64,000 nt of DNA from Bacillus sp. J37 (GTDB taxonomy: Bacteria; Bacillota; Bacilli; Bacillales; Bacillaceae): NCBI RefSeq assembly GCF_000518865.1, contig NZ_JAEK01000009.1, positions 62,001-126,000 of the forward strand, given 5' to 3'. Below, piece by piece: positions 29,114-37,042 of this stretch. Numbering within the stretch: the first letter of the stretch is position 1; each line of letters starts with the position of its first letter. The translations under genes were made by a program, and so were the position numbers. The notes beneath the pieces are model-generated. The model ran no database searches and was not told where the DNA came from. It was given only the letters and a program-made list of their open reading frames with translations.

Positions 29114-29175
29114 TCATTCCTATCTTACAGTTCAAATACTATGAAATAAGGTGCCTTGATTCACCCATGTTTTCT

Positions 29176-29204
29176 ATCATAACGATTATTCAGGGAAATG
29201 AAAA
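29176..29204 (-). promoter_or_regulatory. Candidate sigma-A promoter for ktrD
   Basis: On the minus strand TTTTCA (-35) and TATGAT (-10) are spaced by 17 bases, about 60 bases upstream of ktrD. No c-di-AMP (ydaO) riboswitch is visible in this leader. Confidence 0.4.
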
Positions 29205-29327
29205 GGCTAATTACCTTTAATTTGTTTCAACCACTTAACAATCATGTATTTCAAACATTAGAAAAAGATGACTTTCTTATATTTTAATCCTTTTATATAG
29301 TTAAACTTTCTTTCATTGTAAAAAGCA

Positions 29328-29358
29328 AAAAGGATGACAATTATGCCATCCTTTTCGT
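29328..29358 (-). terminator. Intrinsic terminator after htpX
   Basis: The stem AAAAGGATG/CATCCTTTT is followed on the minus strand by a T-rich tail. Confidence 0.75.
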
Positions 29359-29360
29359 GT

Positions 29361-30239
29361 TTATTTCGCTTCCAATCTATTAATACGATCATCTAAGTCA
29401 GGGTGTGTTGAAAATAGTGACATCCCTTTTTTACTGTTAATTTTTAATGTAGATAAAGACGCCTGATCATCTCTTACTCGTTGAGTATATTGTTTAAGTG
29501 AACGCAGAGCATGAACCATCTTATCTTTACCGGCTAAATCGGCTCCACCTCTGTCTGCATGGTATTCACGGTATCTTGAGAACGCAAATACCACTATGCT
29601 TCCGAGTATTGAAAAGACTAACTGGAAGATAATCACAGCTACAAAATGAACAATCGGAGCCAAGTCCTCCCGAACAAAACGTGAAACAAGCCATGCTGCT
29701 ATACGGGCTAAGAATACAACAAATGTATTAACGATACCTTGTAATAATGTCATCGTCACCATATCACCGTTTGCGATATGAGCTACTTCATGTGCAACAA
29801 CACCTTCAATAGCATCATCGTCCATTTCATGTAGTAGTCCTGTAGATACAGCTACTAAAGAACGACGCTTGGAAGGTCCTGTAGCGAAAGCATTTACTTC
29901 AGGGGACTGATAAATTCCTACCTGAGGCATTTTCATAAGCCCAGCAGCTCTTGATAGGCGATGAACACGTTCTACCAATTCTCTTTCTGCCGGGGAGAGC
30001 GTGCTATCAGGATTTAATACCTTCACACCCATCATCATTTTGGCCATCCAACGAGACATGGCTAATGATACAAATGACCCTGTAAAGCCAACAACTGCAC
30101 TAAAGATGAGGAGACTAACTAAATCCAGACCACCACCTGCTGTTTGATAAGGTGATATATTCAATAAGGATAAAACAATACCGATTGTGGTGATAACTAA
30201 AATATTTGATAATAGAAAAAGAAAAATTCTTTTTGCCAT
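29361..30239 (-). CDS. htpX: Membrane zinc metalloprotease HtpX
   Basis: A 292-residue M48 peptidase. Two N-terminal spans (about 4-25 and 38-60) precede the active site HEVAH (150-154), and two further spans flank about 165-215. The third zinc ligand Glu lies in the [15 protein letters not shown] region. It degrades misfolded membrane proteins. ATG 30239 after GGAGG is chosen over a start four codons upstream. A perfect palindrome lies between the probable -10 and the RBS, and the divergent neighbour is ykrK, which represses htpX in B. subtilis. Confidence 0.93.
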   Translation of the reverse strand: MAKRIFLFLLSNILVITTIGIVLSLLNISPYQTAGGGLDLVSLLIFSAVVGFTGSFVSLAMSRWMAKMMMGVKVLNPDSTLSPAERELVERVHRLSRAAGLMKMPQVGIYQSPEVNAFATGPSKRRSLVAVSTGLLHEMDDDAIEGVVAHEVAHIANGDMVTMTLLQGIVNTFVVFLARIAAWLVSRFVREDLAPIVHFVAVIIFQLVFSILGSIVVFAFSRYREYHADRGGADLAGKDKMVHALRSLKQYTQRVRDDQASLSTLKINSKKGMSLFSTHPDLDDRINRLEAK

Positions 30240-30256
30240 ACAGACCTCCATCTTTC

Positions 30257-30272
30257 AAGTTCACATGAACTT
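30257..30272. promoter_or_regulatory. Palindromic operator candidate for htpX
   Basis: AAGTTCACATGAACTT has perfect 7-bp arms around CA. On the minus strand it starts five bases after a TATAAT hexamer and ends just before the GGAGG of htpX, the place for a repressor at the transcription start. YkrK is the likely ligand by context; binding is inferred. Confidence 0.5.
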
Positions 30273-30414
30273 ATATTATAATAAAAATTATAGAAATATT
30301 TTTCATAAAAAGCAAGATAGAAAACTTACATTTAATAAATCGTTCACGATTTTGTTAAATCCTTTACAATAAATTCTAAACTGTCTTTTTAGATTCATAA
30401 AATGAGGTGTTAAA

Positions 30415-31092
30415 ATGTCTTTTCAATTAACTCGAGTACAAATGACAAAACTGTTATATGCGTTAAAAGGTGAGTCAGTTGAGACTCCTTTACATATTAT
30501 ACAGGATGCCTTTAAAACATCGATGTTCACTGAAGAAATGATTCCAAATTTCTTAATAAAGGCTAGCAACCGAAAAAAACAGCTTGAATATGGCTTATCA
30601 ACAAATGAAATTGTATCATTAGCCAATCTCTGCGAACTAACGTCTTTAAAATCTACCTCCATTCAAAATTGGATAAAACGTGATGTAAAGGAATTAATCG
30701 GACAGCCGGAGCTTGGTAAAAAATATTCAATAGAACAAGCGGCTATGCTATTAATCGTGAAGGATTTAAAAGCAATTTTTGATTTTGAGCGAATCCGCAA
30801 TATCTTAACAGAGGTATTTAACACACTTTCAGACCGAAGTGATGATTTAATGAGCCCGATTACTTTTTATGAAATATATGGAACTGTGTTGGAAAGCTTA
30901 GAAATTAGTTCGGGGAATGATTTAACATTGGAAAAACGCATTAATAGCAAAATAAAGTTCCCCTCACAAATTATTTCAAACTTGACAAATGATCAATGTT
31001 ATACAATTCGTAGAATCTTGGTGACAACTGTTTTGGCAGTATTAGCCTCACATATCCAAACAAGGGCACAAACTTATTTAAATGATATATAA
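30415..31092 (+). CDS. ykrK: DUF1836 DNA-binding protein, htpX repressor YkrK
   Basis: A 225-residue protein with a DUF1836 domain. NEIVSLANLCELTSLKSTSIQNWIKRDVK is a helix-turn-helix of MerR-like character, and the C-terminal half is helical. In B. subtilis YkrK, together with Rok, controls htpX. Here it is divergent from htpX with a 175-base intergenic region containing the operator candidate and a second small inverted repeat (AAATCG-TTCA-CGATTT, 30337-30352). GAGGTG precedes the start. Confidence 0.85.
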   Translation: MSFQLTRVQMTKLLYALKGESVETPLHIIQDAFKTSMFTEEMIPNFLIKASNRKKQLEYGLSTNEIVSLANLCELTSLKSTSIQNWIKRDVKELIGQPELGKKYSIEQAAMLLIVKDLKAIFDFERIRNILTEVFNTLSDRSDDLMSPITFYEIYGTVLESLEISSGNDLTLEKRINSKIKFPSQIISNLTNDQCYTIRRILVTTVLAVLASHIQTRAQTYLNDI

Positions 31093-31106
31093 ATTTTAAG
31101 CACCTC

Positions 31107-31136
31107 TAAACATTTCCAGTATAGAAATACATACTC
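31107..31136 (+). promoter_or_regulatory. Candidate sigma-G promoter for sspD
   Basis: TAAACA (31107-31112) and CATACTC (31130-31136) are separated by 17 bases. They compare with sigma-G TGAATA and CATACTA and lie upstream of a forespore-type gene. Confidence 0.5.
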
Positions 31137-31213
31137 AAAGAAACCTTATGAGTAAGGCTATAAAGGAAACTCTTTATAGACTAAAGCAATTAATATAAAA
31201 GGGGTGCTAAGAA

Positions 31214-31414
31214 ATGGCAAGAAGTAGTAATAAATTACTTGTACCGGGGATTGAACAAGCTCTGGATCAAATTAAATATGAAATCGCACAAGAATTCGGT
31301 GTGCATTTAGGATCAGATACTGTTTCCCGATCAAATGGTTCAGTAGGTGGAGAAATCACCAAACGTCTTGTGGCACAAGCCCAATCACAGTTAAACGGAC
31401 AAAAAACTGAATAA
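31214..31414 (+). CDS. sspD: Alpha/beta-type small acid-soluble spore protein
   Basis: A 66-residue [31 protein letters not shown] contains the GPR protease cleavage region near EIAQEFG, and [17 protein letters not shown] is the second conserved helix. It coats and protects spore DNA and is degraded at germination. Position between ykrK and rsgI matches B. subtilis sspD. GGGGTG precedes the ATG. Confidence 0.92.
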   Translation: MARSSNKLLVPGIEQALDQIKYEIAQEFGVHLGSDTVSRSNGSVGGEITKRLVAQAQSQLNGQKTE

Positions 31415-31423
31415 TGTATGGTT

Positions 31424-31475
31424 AGAAAAACTTGGCTTGTCGCCAAGTCCTAATGGCGAAAGCCTTAGTTTTTCT
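31424..31475. terminator. Long near-palindromic hairpin after sspD
   Basis: Arms AGAAAAACT..GGCTT..CGCCA and TGGCG..AGCC..AGTTTTTCT pair over almost the whole 52 bases, with small internal loops. It lies about 10 bases after the sspD stop and ends in a T run on both strands. Function as a terminator is likely; see findings for its repeat-like character. Confidence 0.75.
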
Positions 31476-31517
31476 TATACTATCATCCATAGAATTTATA
31501 TACTTTCTGATAGTGCA

Positions 31518-31548
31518 AAAAGGCTGATCCGATTGATCAGCCTTTTGG
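31518..31548 (-). terminator. Intrinsic terminator after rsgI
   Basis: A 12-bp stem AAAAGGCTGATC/GATCAGCCTTTT is followed by T residues on the minus strand. Confidence 0.82.
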
Positions 31549-31568
31549 TATATAAAACTGTACGTTAT

Positions 31569-32750
31569 TTAAAAGTCGTCACGGTCTTTCTTTCCTCGTT
31601 TGTTGTCATCTCTATCTTGGCGACCGTTGTTGTTTTTACCTCTATTGTTTCCTTTGCGCTCAACCCTTCGGTTATCTTTACGATCGTCGTTGTTATCATA
31701 CCTGTCTTTTTTCTCTTGCCAGGTTTTTTTACTTTCGGTACGCTCTTTTTTCCGTTCCTCTTGGTTAAACTTAGCACGTTGATTATGCTGTTGTTTATTC
31801 TCATTTCTCTTTTGTTGAATTTGATGAGCATTCTCTTGTAGCTTTTCCTTAGCTTTAGTTAACTTTTCTTTTGCTTCAGATTTATCTTTTTGCACAGAAG
31901 TGGTATTATCAGCAGGTTTAGTGTTCTGCTGTTCTTTTACTTGACTCGTTATGCTCGTGCCCTTTTTTTCTGGAACAATTGGAGCTGGTGTAATTACACT
32001 CTGTGTCGATTCATCTGCTTCTTCAGGCGCTTCTGTTTCTTTAGATTCTTCTTTTTGCTCAACAAGTTCAATATATTTACCGGTCGAAACCCCTTGTTTT
32101 TGTGCTTTATCTCTTGTATCTATATCTGAATTAATCGTCTTTACGACCATTTCCTCTTCTTCAATCACTGAACTTATTTCTGTCAAACCTTCTTGCAGCT
32201 CTTTTTCAATTTTCTTGTCAGTGTCATTCATTACCGTAGTGATGACAATTTCTTTCCCAGGATAAACGTATCCATCTGACTTACATTTCTTAATAATTAT
32301 TTGCATGATTTCATTTAATGGCTTTTTCTCCCAATCTTTAAGGCTTTTCATAATGTTATTAGCCTCGTCATTAAGCGGTATTAATGAAATTACCTTTAAA
32401 TGATCATCAAGACTTACTTCAAAGCTAGGATTTATGTCAATTGACATGTATGCATAAACTTTATCGTTGTTAAATAATGGAAGAAAACTAATCATAAAAA
32501 ATATGATGGCGACTGCTGATAAAGCACCTACCCTAGCTGTTCGAGTACGTAAAGATTTAAGAAAGGTATGATTGCTTACCCTTTTTGTTCTTGTTGGAGC
32601 CTCTTCACGTTTATCCTCAAAAGGAAAAAAAGAAATTTCTTCACCTAATTCATAATTACCCTCTTTATTTGAAGCCTTTAGAAATTGCCCATCTGGGGTA
32701 AGCAATGTAACAAAGTCATCATCGAGATCTACGACGACCCCTTTTTTCAT
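31569..32750 (-). CDS. rsgI: Anti-sigma-I factor RsgI
   Basis: A 393-residue membrane protein. The N-terminal cytoplasmic anti-sigma domain (about 1-60) has the RsgI wording MKKGVVVDLDDDFVTLLTPDG. A single membrane helix is at about 72-92. The periplasmic part begins with SIDINPSFEVSLD and a conserved globular domain to about 210. A low-complexity Lys/Asn/Arg/Asp-rich tail of about 130 residues follows, which could contact wall polymers. It overlaps sigI by four bases and should hold SigI inactive until a surface signal. Confidence 0.93.
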   Translation of the reverse strand: MKKGVVVDLDDDFVTLLTPDGQFLKASNKEGNYELGEEISFFPFEDKREEAPTRTKRVSNHTFLKSLRTRTARVGALSAVAIIFFMISFLPLFNNDKVYAYMSIDINPSFEVSLDDHLKVISLIPLNDEANNIMKSLKDWEKKPLNEIMQIIIKKCKSDGYVYPGKEIVITTVMNDTDKKIEKELQEGLTEISSVIEEEEMVVKTINSDIDTRDKAQKQGVSTGKYIELVEQKEESKETEAPEEADESTQSVITPAPIVPEKKGTSITSQVKEQQNTKPADNTTSVQKDKSEAKEKLTKAKEKLQENAHQIQQKRNENKQQHNQRAKFNQEERKKERTESKKTWQEKKDRYDNNDDRKDNRRVERKGNNRGKNNNGRQDRDDNKRGKKDRDDF

Positions 32751-33493
32751 GAATCTAGCACCCCTTTTATATAATCTTTTAAATAGACGAAGTTTCCCGA
32801 AAGAATGATAGCCATAGCTATGATGTATTTTCTATTTCTCTCTATAGTTTTGCGACTTACTGAAACTTTTGCCTCGAGCTGTTTTACTGGCAGCTGTCGT
32901 TTGGTAAAAAGTATATTTCGCAGCTTTTCATCATTTACCAACTCAGTTGCCACTAACATCGCATTTTGTCTGGCATCAAAGTGTTTTGGAGATTGTTCCA
33001 CAATTTCAGCAAAAGTTAATTGAAAATCGCTTAGACAGTGCTGAAAATAAATAATTTCTTCCCTACGGTGTTCTTGTTCAATTGCTTTTGTATATTCTTC
33101 AATTGATAAGTCTGATTCAATTTTGCTCTGTGAAAATTCTCCCTCTTCATGCTCTTGCAGCTCTAGGTGGACCGTATAAGGATGACGTGCTTCCTTTCGG
33201 ATATAGTCAATCACTTTTCTTTTGATGACAAGCTCAGCAAAAGCTAATAATGAGCTCCCCTTATCAGTCGAATATTTCTCAATGGCATCATTAAATGCGA
33301 TAAGACCTATACTAAATTCATCATCAGTTTCGCTAATATATCGTTTACAAACAGATGAGACTGTTTTAGCAACAAATGGTTTATATTGTTCGATTAGTTC
33401 ATTTTGTAAATGTAGATCTCCCTTTTGTATTTGGAGAACTGTTTCTTCTAATGTTCGCTTCTTTTTACCTAATTTAAACAAAAGGCTAAGCAT
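32747..33493 (-). CDS. sigI: RNA polymerase sigma factor SigI
   Basis: A 248-residue sigma factor of the SigI class. Region 2 (about 25-100) includes TDDEFSIGLIAFNDAIEKY and GSSLLAFAELVIKRKVIDYIR; a SigI-type C-terminal domain with VSRKTIERNRKYIIAMAIIL replaces region 4. It controls heat and envelope-stress genes. ATG 33493 has GAGGTG nine bases upstream; GTG 33505, with AGGGG before it, would add four residues. It forms an operon with rsgI. Confidence 0.92.
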   Translation of the reverse strand: MLSLLFKLGKKKRTLEETVLQIQKGDLHLQNELIEQYKPFVAKTVSSVCKRYISETDDEFSIGLIAFNDAIEKYSTDKGSSLLAFAELVIKRKVIDYIRKEARHPYTVHLELQEHEEGEFSQSKIESDLSIEEYTKAIEQEHRREEIIYFQHCLSDFQLTFAEIVEQSPKHFDARQNAMLVATELVNDEKLRNILFTKRQLPVKQLEAKVSVSRKTIERNRKYIIAMAIILSGNFVYLKDYIKGVLDS

Positions 33494-33532
33494 TGGGATG
33501 TTCACCTCTGTTTCCCCTATATTACTTTGTAT

Positions 33533-33561
33533 ATCATAGCTAATTTAATAGGGGATCGCAA
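33533..33561 (-). promoter_or_regulatory. Sigma-A-type promoter for sigI-rsgI
   Basis: On the minus strand TTGCGA and TATGAT are separated by exactly 17 bases, and the -10 is about 40 bases upstream of the start codon. An additional SigI-type promoter was looked for but not clearly seen. Confidence 0.6.
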
Positions 33562-33937
33562 AGGAAGATATATGAAACTATCTTTCTAATTTTCTACAAA
33601 AGAAAGTCAATTATTACAAAACAAACAACTTTAGACCTATTGATTTCAACCTATTTAAAAATAACAAAAAAGCAATGACGAATCAAATTTCCAGGTCAAA
33701 TCAAACAATACATCACATTAGCAAAACAATGAAAAAACAGAAAAATATTAGGGAAATTCCCCTTTGTCACATTCCCCCTCTCTCGATTTAATTAATTCTC
33801 TACATAGTTACGTTACTTTAATTTATCTTAAGGGTGTTAAAATACTATTTTGTAAAAAAAATGTTCAAATATGATTTTAGACCTACAAAATGTTACACAT
33901 TTGATATATTTATGTGTATATTTTCTTTAGTCAATAT
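33562..33937. other. Intergenic region between sigI and the TerC gene
   Basis: About 375 very AT-rich bases with many A and T runs. No reading frame with a ribosome-binding site or recognisable RNA is seen on either strand. It may hold further sigI promoter elements. Confidence 0.4.
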
Positions 33938-33967
33938 AAAAAGGAACCCGAATCGGATTCCTTTTAT
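33938..33967 (-). terminator. Intrinsic terminator after the TerC gene
   Basis: The stem AAAAGGAACCCG/CGGATTCCTTTT is followed by T-rich sequence on the minus strand. Confidence 0.78.
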
Positions 33968-33977
33968 TATTTATTAT

Positions 33978-34796
33978 TTAAAAATCATTACTTGCTTTAG
34001 CTTTATCTATGGTCTTTTCTTCAATGGTCTTTTCTTCAATGGCCTCTTCTTCATTGACATCTTTAGATAAGAACCATCCACCTACTGCAATACCAGCAAG
34101 GATAATCCAGAAAATGATTTTCCAAGTGGCAGATTCTATAAAATGCTTTGAAATGACATCAATTTGTGGATGTGCAAGTGTATATAATGAAAGCTTCACA
34201 CCTACCCAACCAACAATTAAAAACGCAGCCGTTTCTAAATTTGGTTTTTTCTTTAACAGTTTCACAAAATACGTTGCGGCAAATCTCATGATCACAATTC
34301 CAATAATTCCACCTGCTAAGATCACAAGGAATTGTCCTCCATCAAGTCCACCTATAGTAGGTAAATTTGTTGCTGGTAGTGTAACGGCAAGTGCTACTGC
34401 AGCCAAAATGGAATCTACTGCAAAAGCCAAGTCTGCAAGTTCTACCTTTAAGACTGTACCCCAAAAACCAGATTCCTTCTTTACAACCTTGTGCTGCTCA
34501 CTTTTCTTTAAAATAAACTTCTTCATAATATGGTTGATTGAAATATAAAGAAGGTAAATGGCACCTATTGCCTGAACTTGCCAGACATTGACAAGAAATG
34601 AGATGAGAAATAGTGCACCAAATCGTAAAACAAATGCACCTGCTAATCCGTAAAATAAAGCTTTCTTTCTTTGATCCTCTGGTAGATGCTTAACCATAAC
34701 AGCCATTACCAACGCATTATCTGCTGCTAAGATCCCTTCCAGGGCAACTAACACTAATAGCACCCAACCGTACTCTAATAATAAAGTTACATCCAT
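33978..34796 (-). CDS. ykoY: TerC-family metal export protein YkoY
   Basis: A 272-residue membrane protein with about seven spans. LEGILAADNALVMAVMVKHLP and ELADLAFAVDSILAAVALAV are the two TerC signature helices with paired Asp residues that bind metal. A charged tail contains the tandem repeat EEKTIEEKTI. TerC proteins export Mn2+ or load it onto secreted proteins. ATG 34796 after AGGAGGAG is the start; a longer in-frame version runs into the riboswitch terminator and is not real. Expression should be induced by Mn2+ through the riboswitch. Confidence 0.92.
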   Translation of the reverse strand: MDVTLLLEYGWVLLVLVALEGILAADNALVMAVMVKHLPEDQRKKALFYGLAGAFVLRFGALFLISFLVNVWQVQAIGAIYLLYISINHIMKKFILKKSEQHKVVKKESGFWGTVLKVELADLAFAVDSILAAVALAVTLPATNLPTIGGLDGGQFLVILAGGIIGIVIMRFAATYFVKLLKKKPNLETAAFLIVGWVGVKLSLYTLAHPQIDVISKHFIESATWKIIFWIILAGIAVGGWFLSKDVNEEEAIEEKTIEEKTIDKAKASNDF

Positions 34797-34858
34797 TATT
34801 TCTCCTCCTATGCTTAGGGTATTTATCTTCTTAAACCCTTTATTAGCAATAGGACAAC

Positions 34859-35003
34859 AAAAAAAGACCTTTGCCGCTAAAGGCAAAGGTCTTGCTGAGC
34901 ATGTTAAACCGATCCGATCATGCCAACAAAGCCGATGGAAAGATATCCATGAAATGACGACTTTGTTTTCAGGTTCCCCTGAACGCTACTCCCCTTTGAA
35001 AGA
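34859..35003 (-). promoter_or_regulatory. Manganese riboswitch (yybP-ykoY motif)
   Basis: On the minus strand the RNA begins TCAAAGGGGAGTAGC, passes ACAAAGTCGTCATTTC and ends in CAGCAAGACCTTTGCC, the hallmarks of the yybP-ykoY family. The last segment forms the terminator GACCTTTGCC/GGCAAAGGTC with seven Ts. It lies 60 bases before the TerC gene, the classical target. Confidence 0.95.
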
Positions 35004-35160
35004 AGATTATTATGTTACCTTTATCATACGTGCTAGCATGTTTTCTTGTCAAATGTTTTTTCTTTGTTCCTACCTTATATTCTTTAATAAATTGTTCTAC
35101 ACAAGGAACTATCCTACATATTCATAAATACAGACAAGCTTTGTTTTGAGGGGGATGAAC

Positions 35161-35940
35161 ATGGACTGGATACAGGCAGTTATTTTGGGAATTATTCAAG
35201 GTTTAACAGAGTTTATTCCGATAAGTAGTACAGGGCATCTTTACTTGGGGCGTAACTTTTTTGGATTAGAAGAAGCAGGTTTATTTTTAGATACAATGCT
35301 TCATTTGGGTACACTTATTGCTCTTATTGTCTTTTATAAAGACATACTAATCAAATTAATAAAAAAACCATTTAGCCGGGTAACAGCACTATTAGTTATT
35401 GGAACGATCCCAGCTGTTATGACCGGTGTACTTTTTAGCGATTACTTTGATGGACTATCAAAATCCGGAGTTTCCATTGGATGGGAATTTTTAATTACAG
35501 GTCTTTTTTTGTGGTTTGCAGATTCAATTAAGAACGGATCAAAAAAAGTTGAAAACCTTTCTTTATTTGATTCATTTTTTATTGGTAGCTTTCAAGCACT
35601 TGCTATATTCCCTGCAATTTCCAGATCTGGTATGACGATCGTTGGTGCTCTCTTAAGAAAAATGGATAAAGAAGCTGCAGCCTATTTCTCATTTCTCCTA
35701 TCTATCCCCGCTATATGTGGAGGAGTTATCTATCAATTAAAAGATATGATTTCAGGATCAGTACCTCAAATCAGTCTTTCATCTATGTTTATAGCCACAT
35801 TATCTTCAGCGATTTTCGGTTATATTGCCGTTAGATTTATGATTGCATTTGTTAAGTACAGATCTTTAAAAATCTTTGCCGTTTATGTGTGGATTTTAGG
35901 TATTATCATTATTGTTCTTCAGCAATTATCTATTTTCTAA
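35161..35940 (+). CDS. uppP: Undecaprenyl-diphosphatase UppP (BacA family)
   Basis: A 259-residue polytopic enzyme. GIIQGLTEFIPISSTGHL holds the catalytic Glu-rich motif, and FPAISRSGMTIVGALL the second motif with Ser-Arg. It recycles undecaprenyl diphosphate to the monophosphate lipid carrier and confers low-level bacitracin tolerance. ATG 35161 is chosen because GAGGGGG lies 7 bases before it; earlier in-frame starts fall within or against that site. Confidence 0.93.
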   Translation: MDWIQAVILGIIQGLTEFIPISSTGHLYLGRNFFGLEEAGLFLDTMLHLGTLIALIVFYKDILIKLIKKPFSRVTALLVIGTIPAVMTGVLFSDYFDGLSKSGVSIGWEFLITGLFLWFADSIKNGSKKVENLSLFDSFFIGSFQALAIFPAISRSGMTIVGALLRKMDKEAAAYFSFLLSIPAICGGVIYQLKDMISGSVPQISLSSMFIATLSSAIFGYIAVRFMIAFVKYRSLKIFAVYVWILGIIIIVLQQLSIF

Positions 35941-36029
35941 ACATAATTGGCAGCTATTGCTACTAATGAAACCCTTGTCTTAAGTAAAAAATAAAAGCAG
36001 GAAACTTATAACATAAGGCAGGGGATTAT

Positions 36030-36941
36030 ATGCATACAATGTGGAAAGGCTCCATTAGTTTCGGTTTAGTTAACATTCCGATTAAACTTTATGCAGCAAC
36101 TGAAGATAAGGATATAAAATTGAGAACCCTTCATAAGAAATGTCATAGTCCTATTCAATATGAAAAAACATGTCCGAATTGTGATGAAGAAGTAAAACAA
36201 GATGAAATTGTGAAGGGCTATGAGTATGTAAAAGGAAAATATGTTGTCCTAACAGATGATGAGCTTAAGGAATTAAAGGATGAGCACGAAGATAAAACTG
36301 TAGAAATAATTGATTTTGTCAAGATGGATGATATTGACCCTATCTATTTTAACCGTTCTTATTTTATTGGCCCGGGAGAGAATGGTGGAAAAGCGTATGG
36401 TTTACTTAGAGAAGCGTTAACGAAATCAGAGAAAATTGGAATTGCAGAAATTACAATCCGTTCTAAGCAACAGCTTGCAATGGTCCGTGTTTATCAGAAT
36501 TGTATAGTCATGGAAACTGTTCATTATCCGGACGAAGTCAGAAACGTAAAAGAAGTCCCTAGTGTTCCTGAAAATGTAGAAGTCGGTGAAAAAGAACTGG
36601 ATACAGCTATCATGCTTATTGATCAGTTAACCACCACCTTTGAACCAGAAAAATATAAGGATGATTATCGTTTAGCTTTACAAGAATTAATCGAGAGAAA
36701 AGTAAATCAGGATGAAGGAAAAACACCAACAGAAGCAGCACCACGTCAAAATGTAGTTGATTTAATGAGTGCTCTTCAAGCAAGTATTGAAAAAACAAAA
36801 AAACCGCAAACAAAAGCAAAACCCGCAAAATCAAAGGCAAAGTCCGCAAAGGCAGTTGGTAATGAGAACCCGCAAACAAAACCAGCTCATACTGGTGGAA
36901 CTGCAGAAAAGAAAACAAAAACCGTTCGAAAAAAAGCCTAG
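36030..36941 (+). CDS. ku: DNA end-binding protein Ku
   Basis: A 303-residue bacterial Ku (YkoV in B. subtilis). The N-terminus MHTMWKGSISFGLVNIPIKLY and the ring core to about residue 225 are typical. CHSPIQYEKTCPNCDEEV holds paired cysteines. The C-terminal tail (about 255-303) is Lys/Ala/Thr-rich and should aid DNA binding. Ku homodimers thread onto double-strand ends and recruit LigD. The partner gene ligD is 7.1 kb downstream, not adjacent as in B. subtilis. Confidence 0.95.
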   Translation: MHTMWKGSISFGLVNIPIKLYAATEDKDIKLRTLHKKCHSPIQYEKTCPNCDEEVKQDEIVKGYEYVKGKYVVLTDDELKELKDEHEDKTVEIIDFVKMDDIDPIYFNRSYFIGPGENGGKAYGLLREALTKSEKIGIAEITIRSKQQLAMVRVYQNCIVMETVHYPDEVRNVKEVPSVPENVEVGEKELDTAIMLIDQLTTTFEPEKYKDDYRLALQELIERKVNQDEGKTPTEAAPRQNVVDLMSALQASIEKTKKPQTKAKPAKSKAKSAKAVGNENPQTKPAHTGGTAEKKTKTVRKKA

Positions 36942-36994
36942 TTATTAAACTTCATCATTTTCCACTTGGGTCTTACCTTTATATCTCAAAAACG

Positions 36995-37031
36995 AAAAAA
37001 CTTGGTGATTGTGCAAATCACCAAGTTTTTT
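36995..37031. terminator. Bidirectional terminator between ku and the pullulanase gene
   Basis: A 16-bp perfect stem around AAACTTGGTGATT and AATCACCAAGTTT has a five-base loop and T/A flanks. Confidence 0.9.
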
Positions 37032-37042
37032 CGCTTTTTCAA

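Noticed and set aside
31437-31841. 134-codon plus-strand frame opposite rsgI
   Set aside because: It is antisense to the low-complexity rsgI tail, has no RBS, and its hydrophobic residues mirror Lys/Asn/Asp codons.
34797-34886. In-frame N-terminal extension of the TerC protein
   Set aside because: It runs into the terminator stem of the manganese riboswitch; AGGAGGAG marks ATG 34796.
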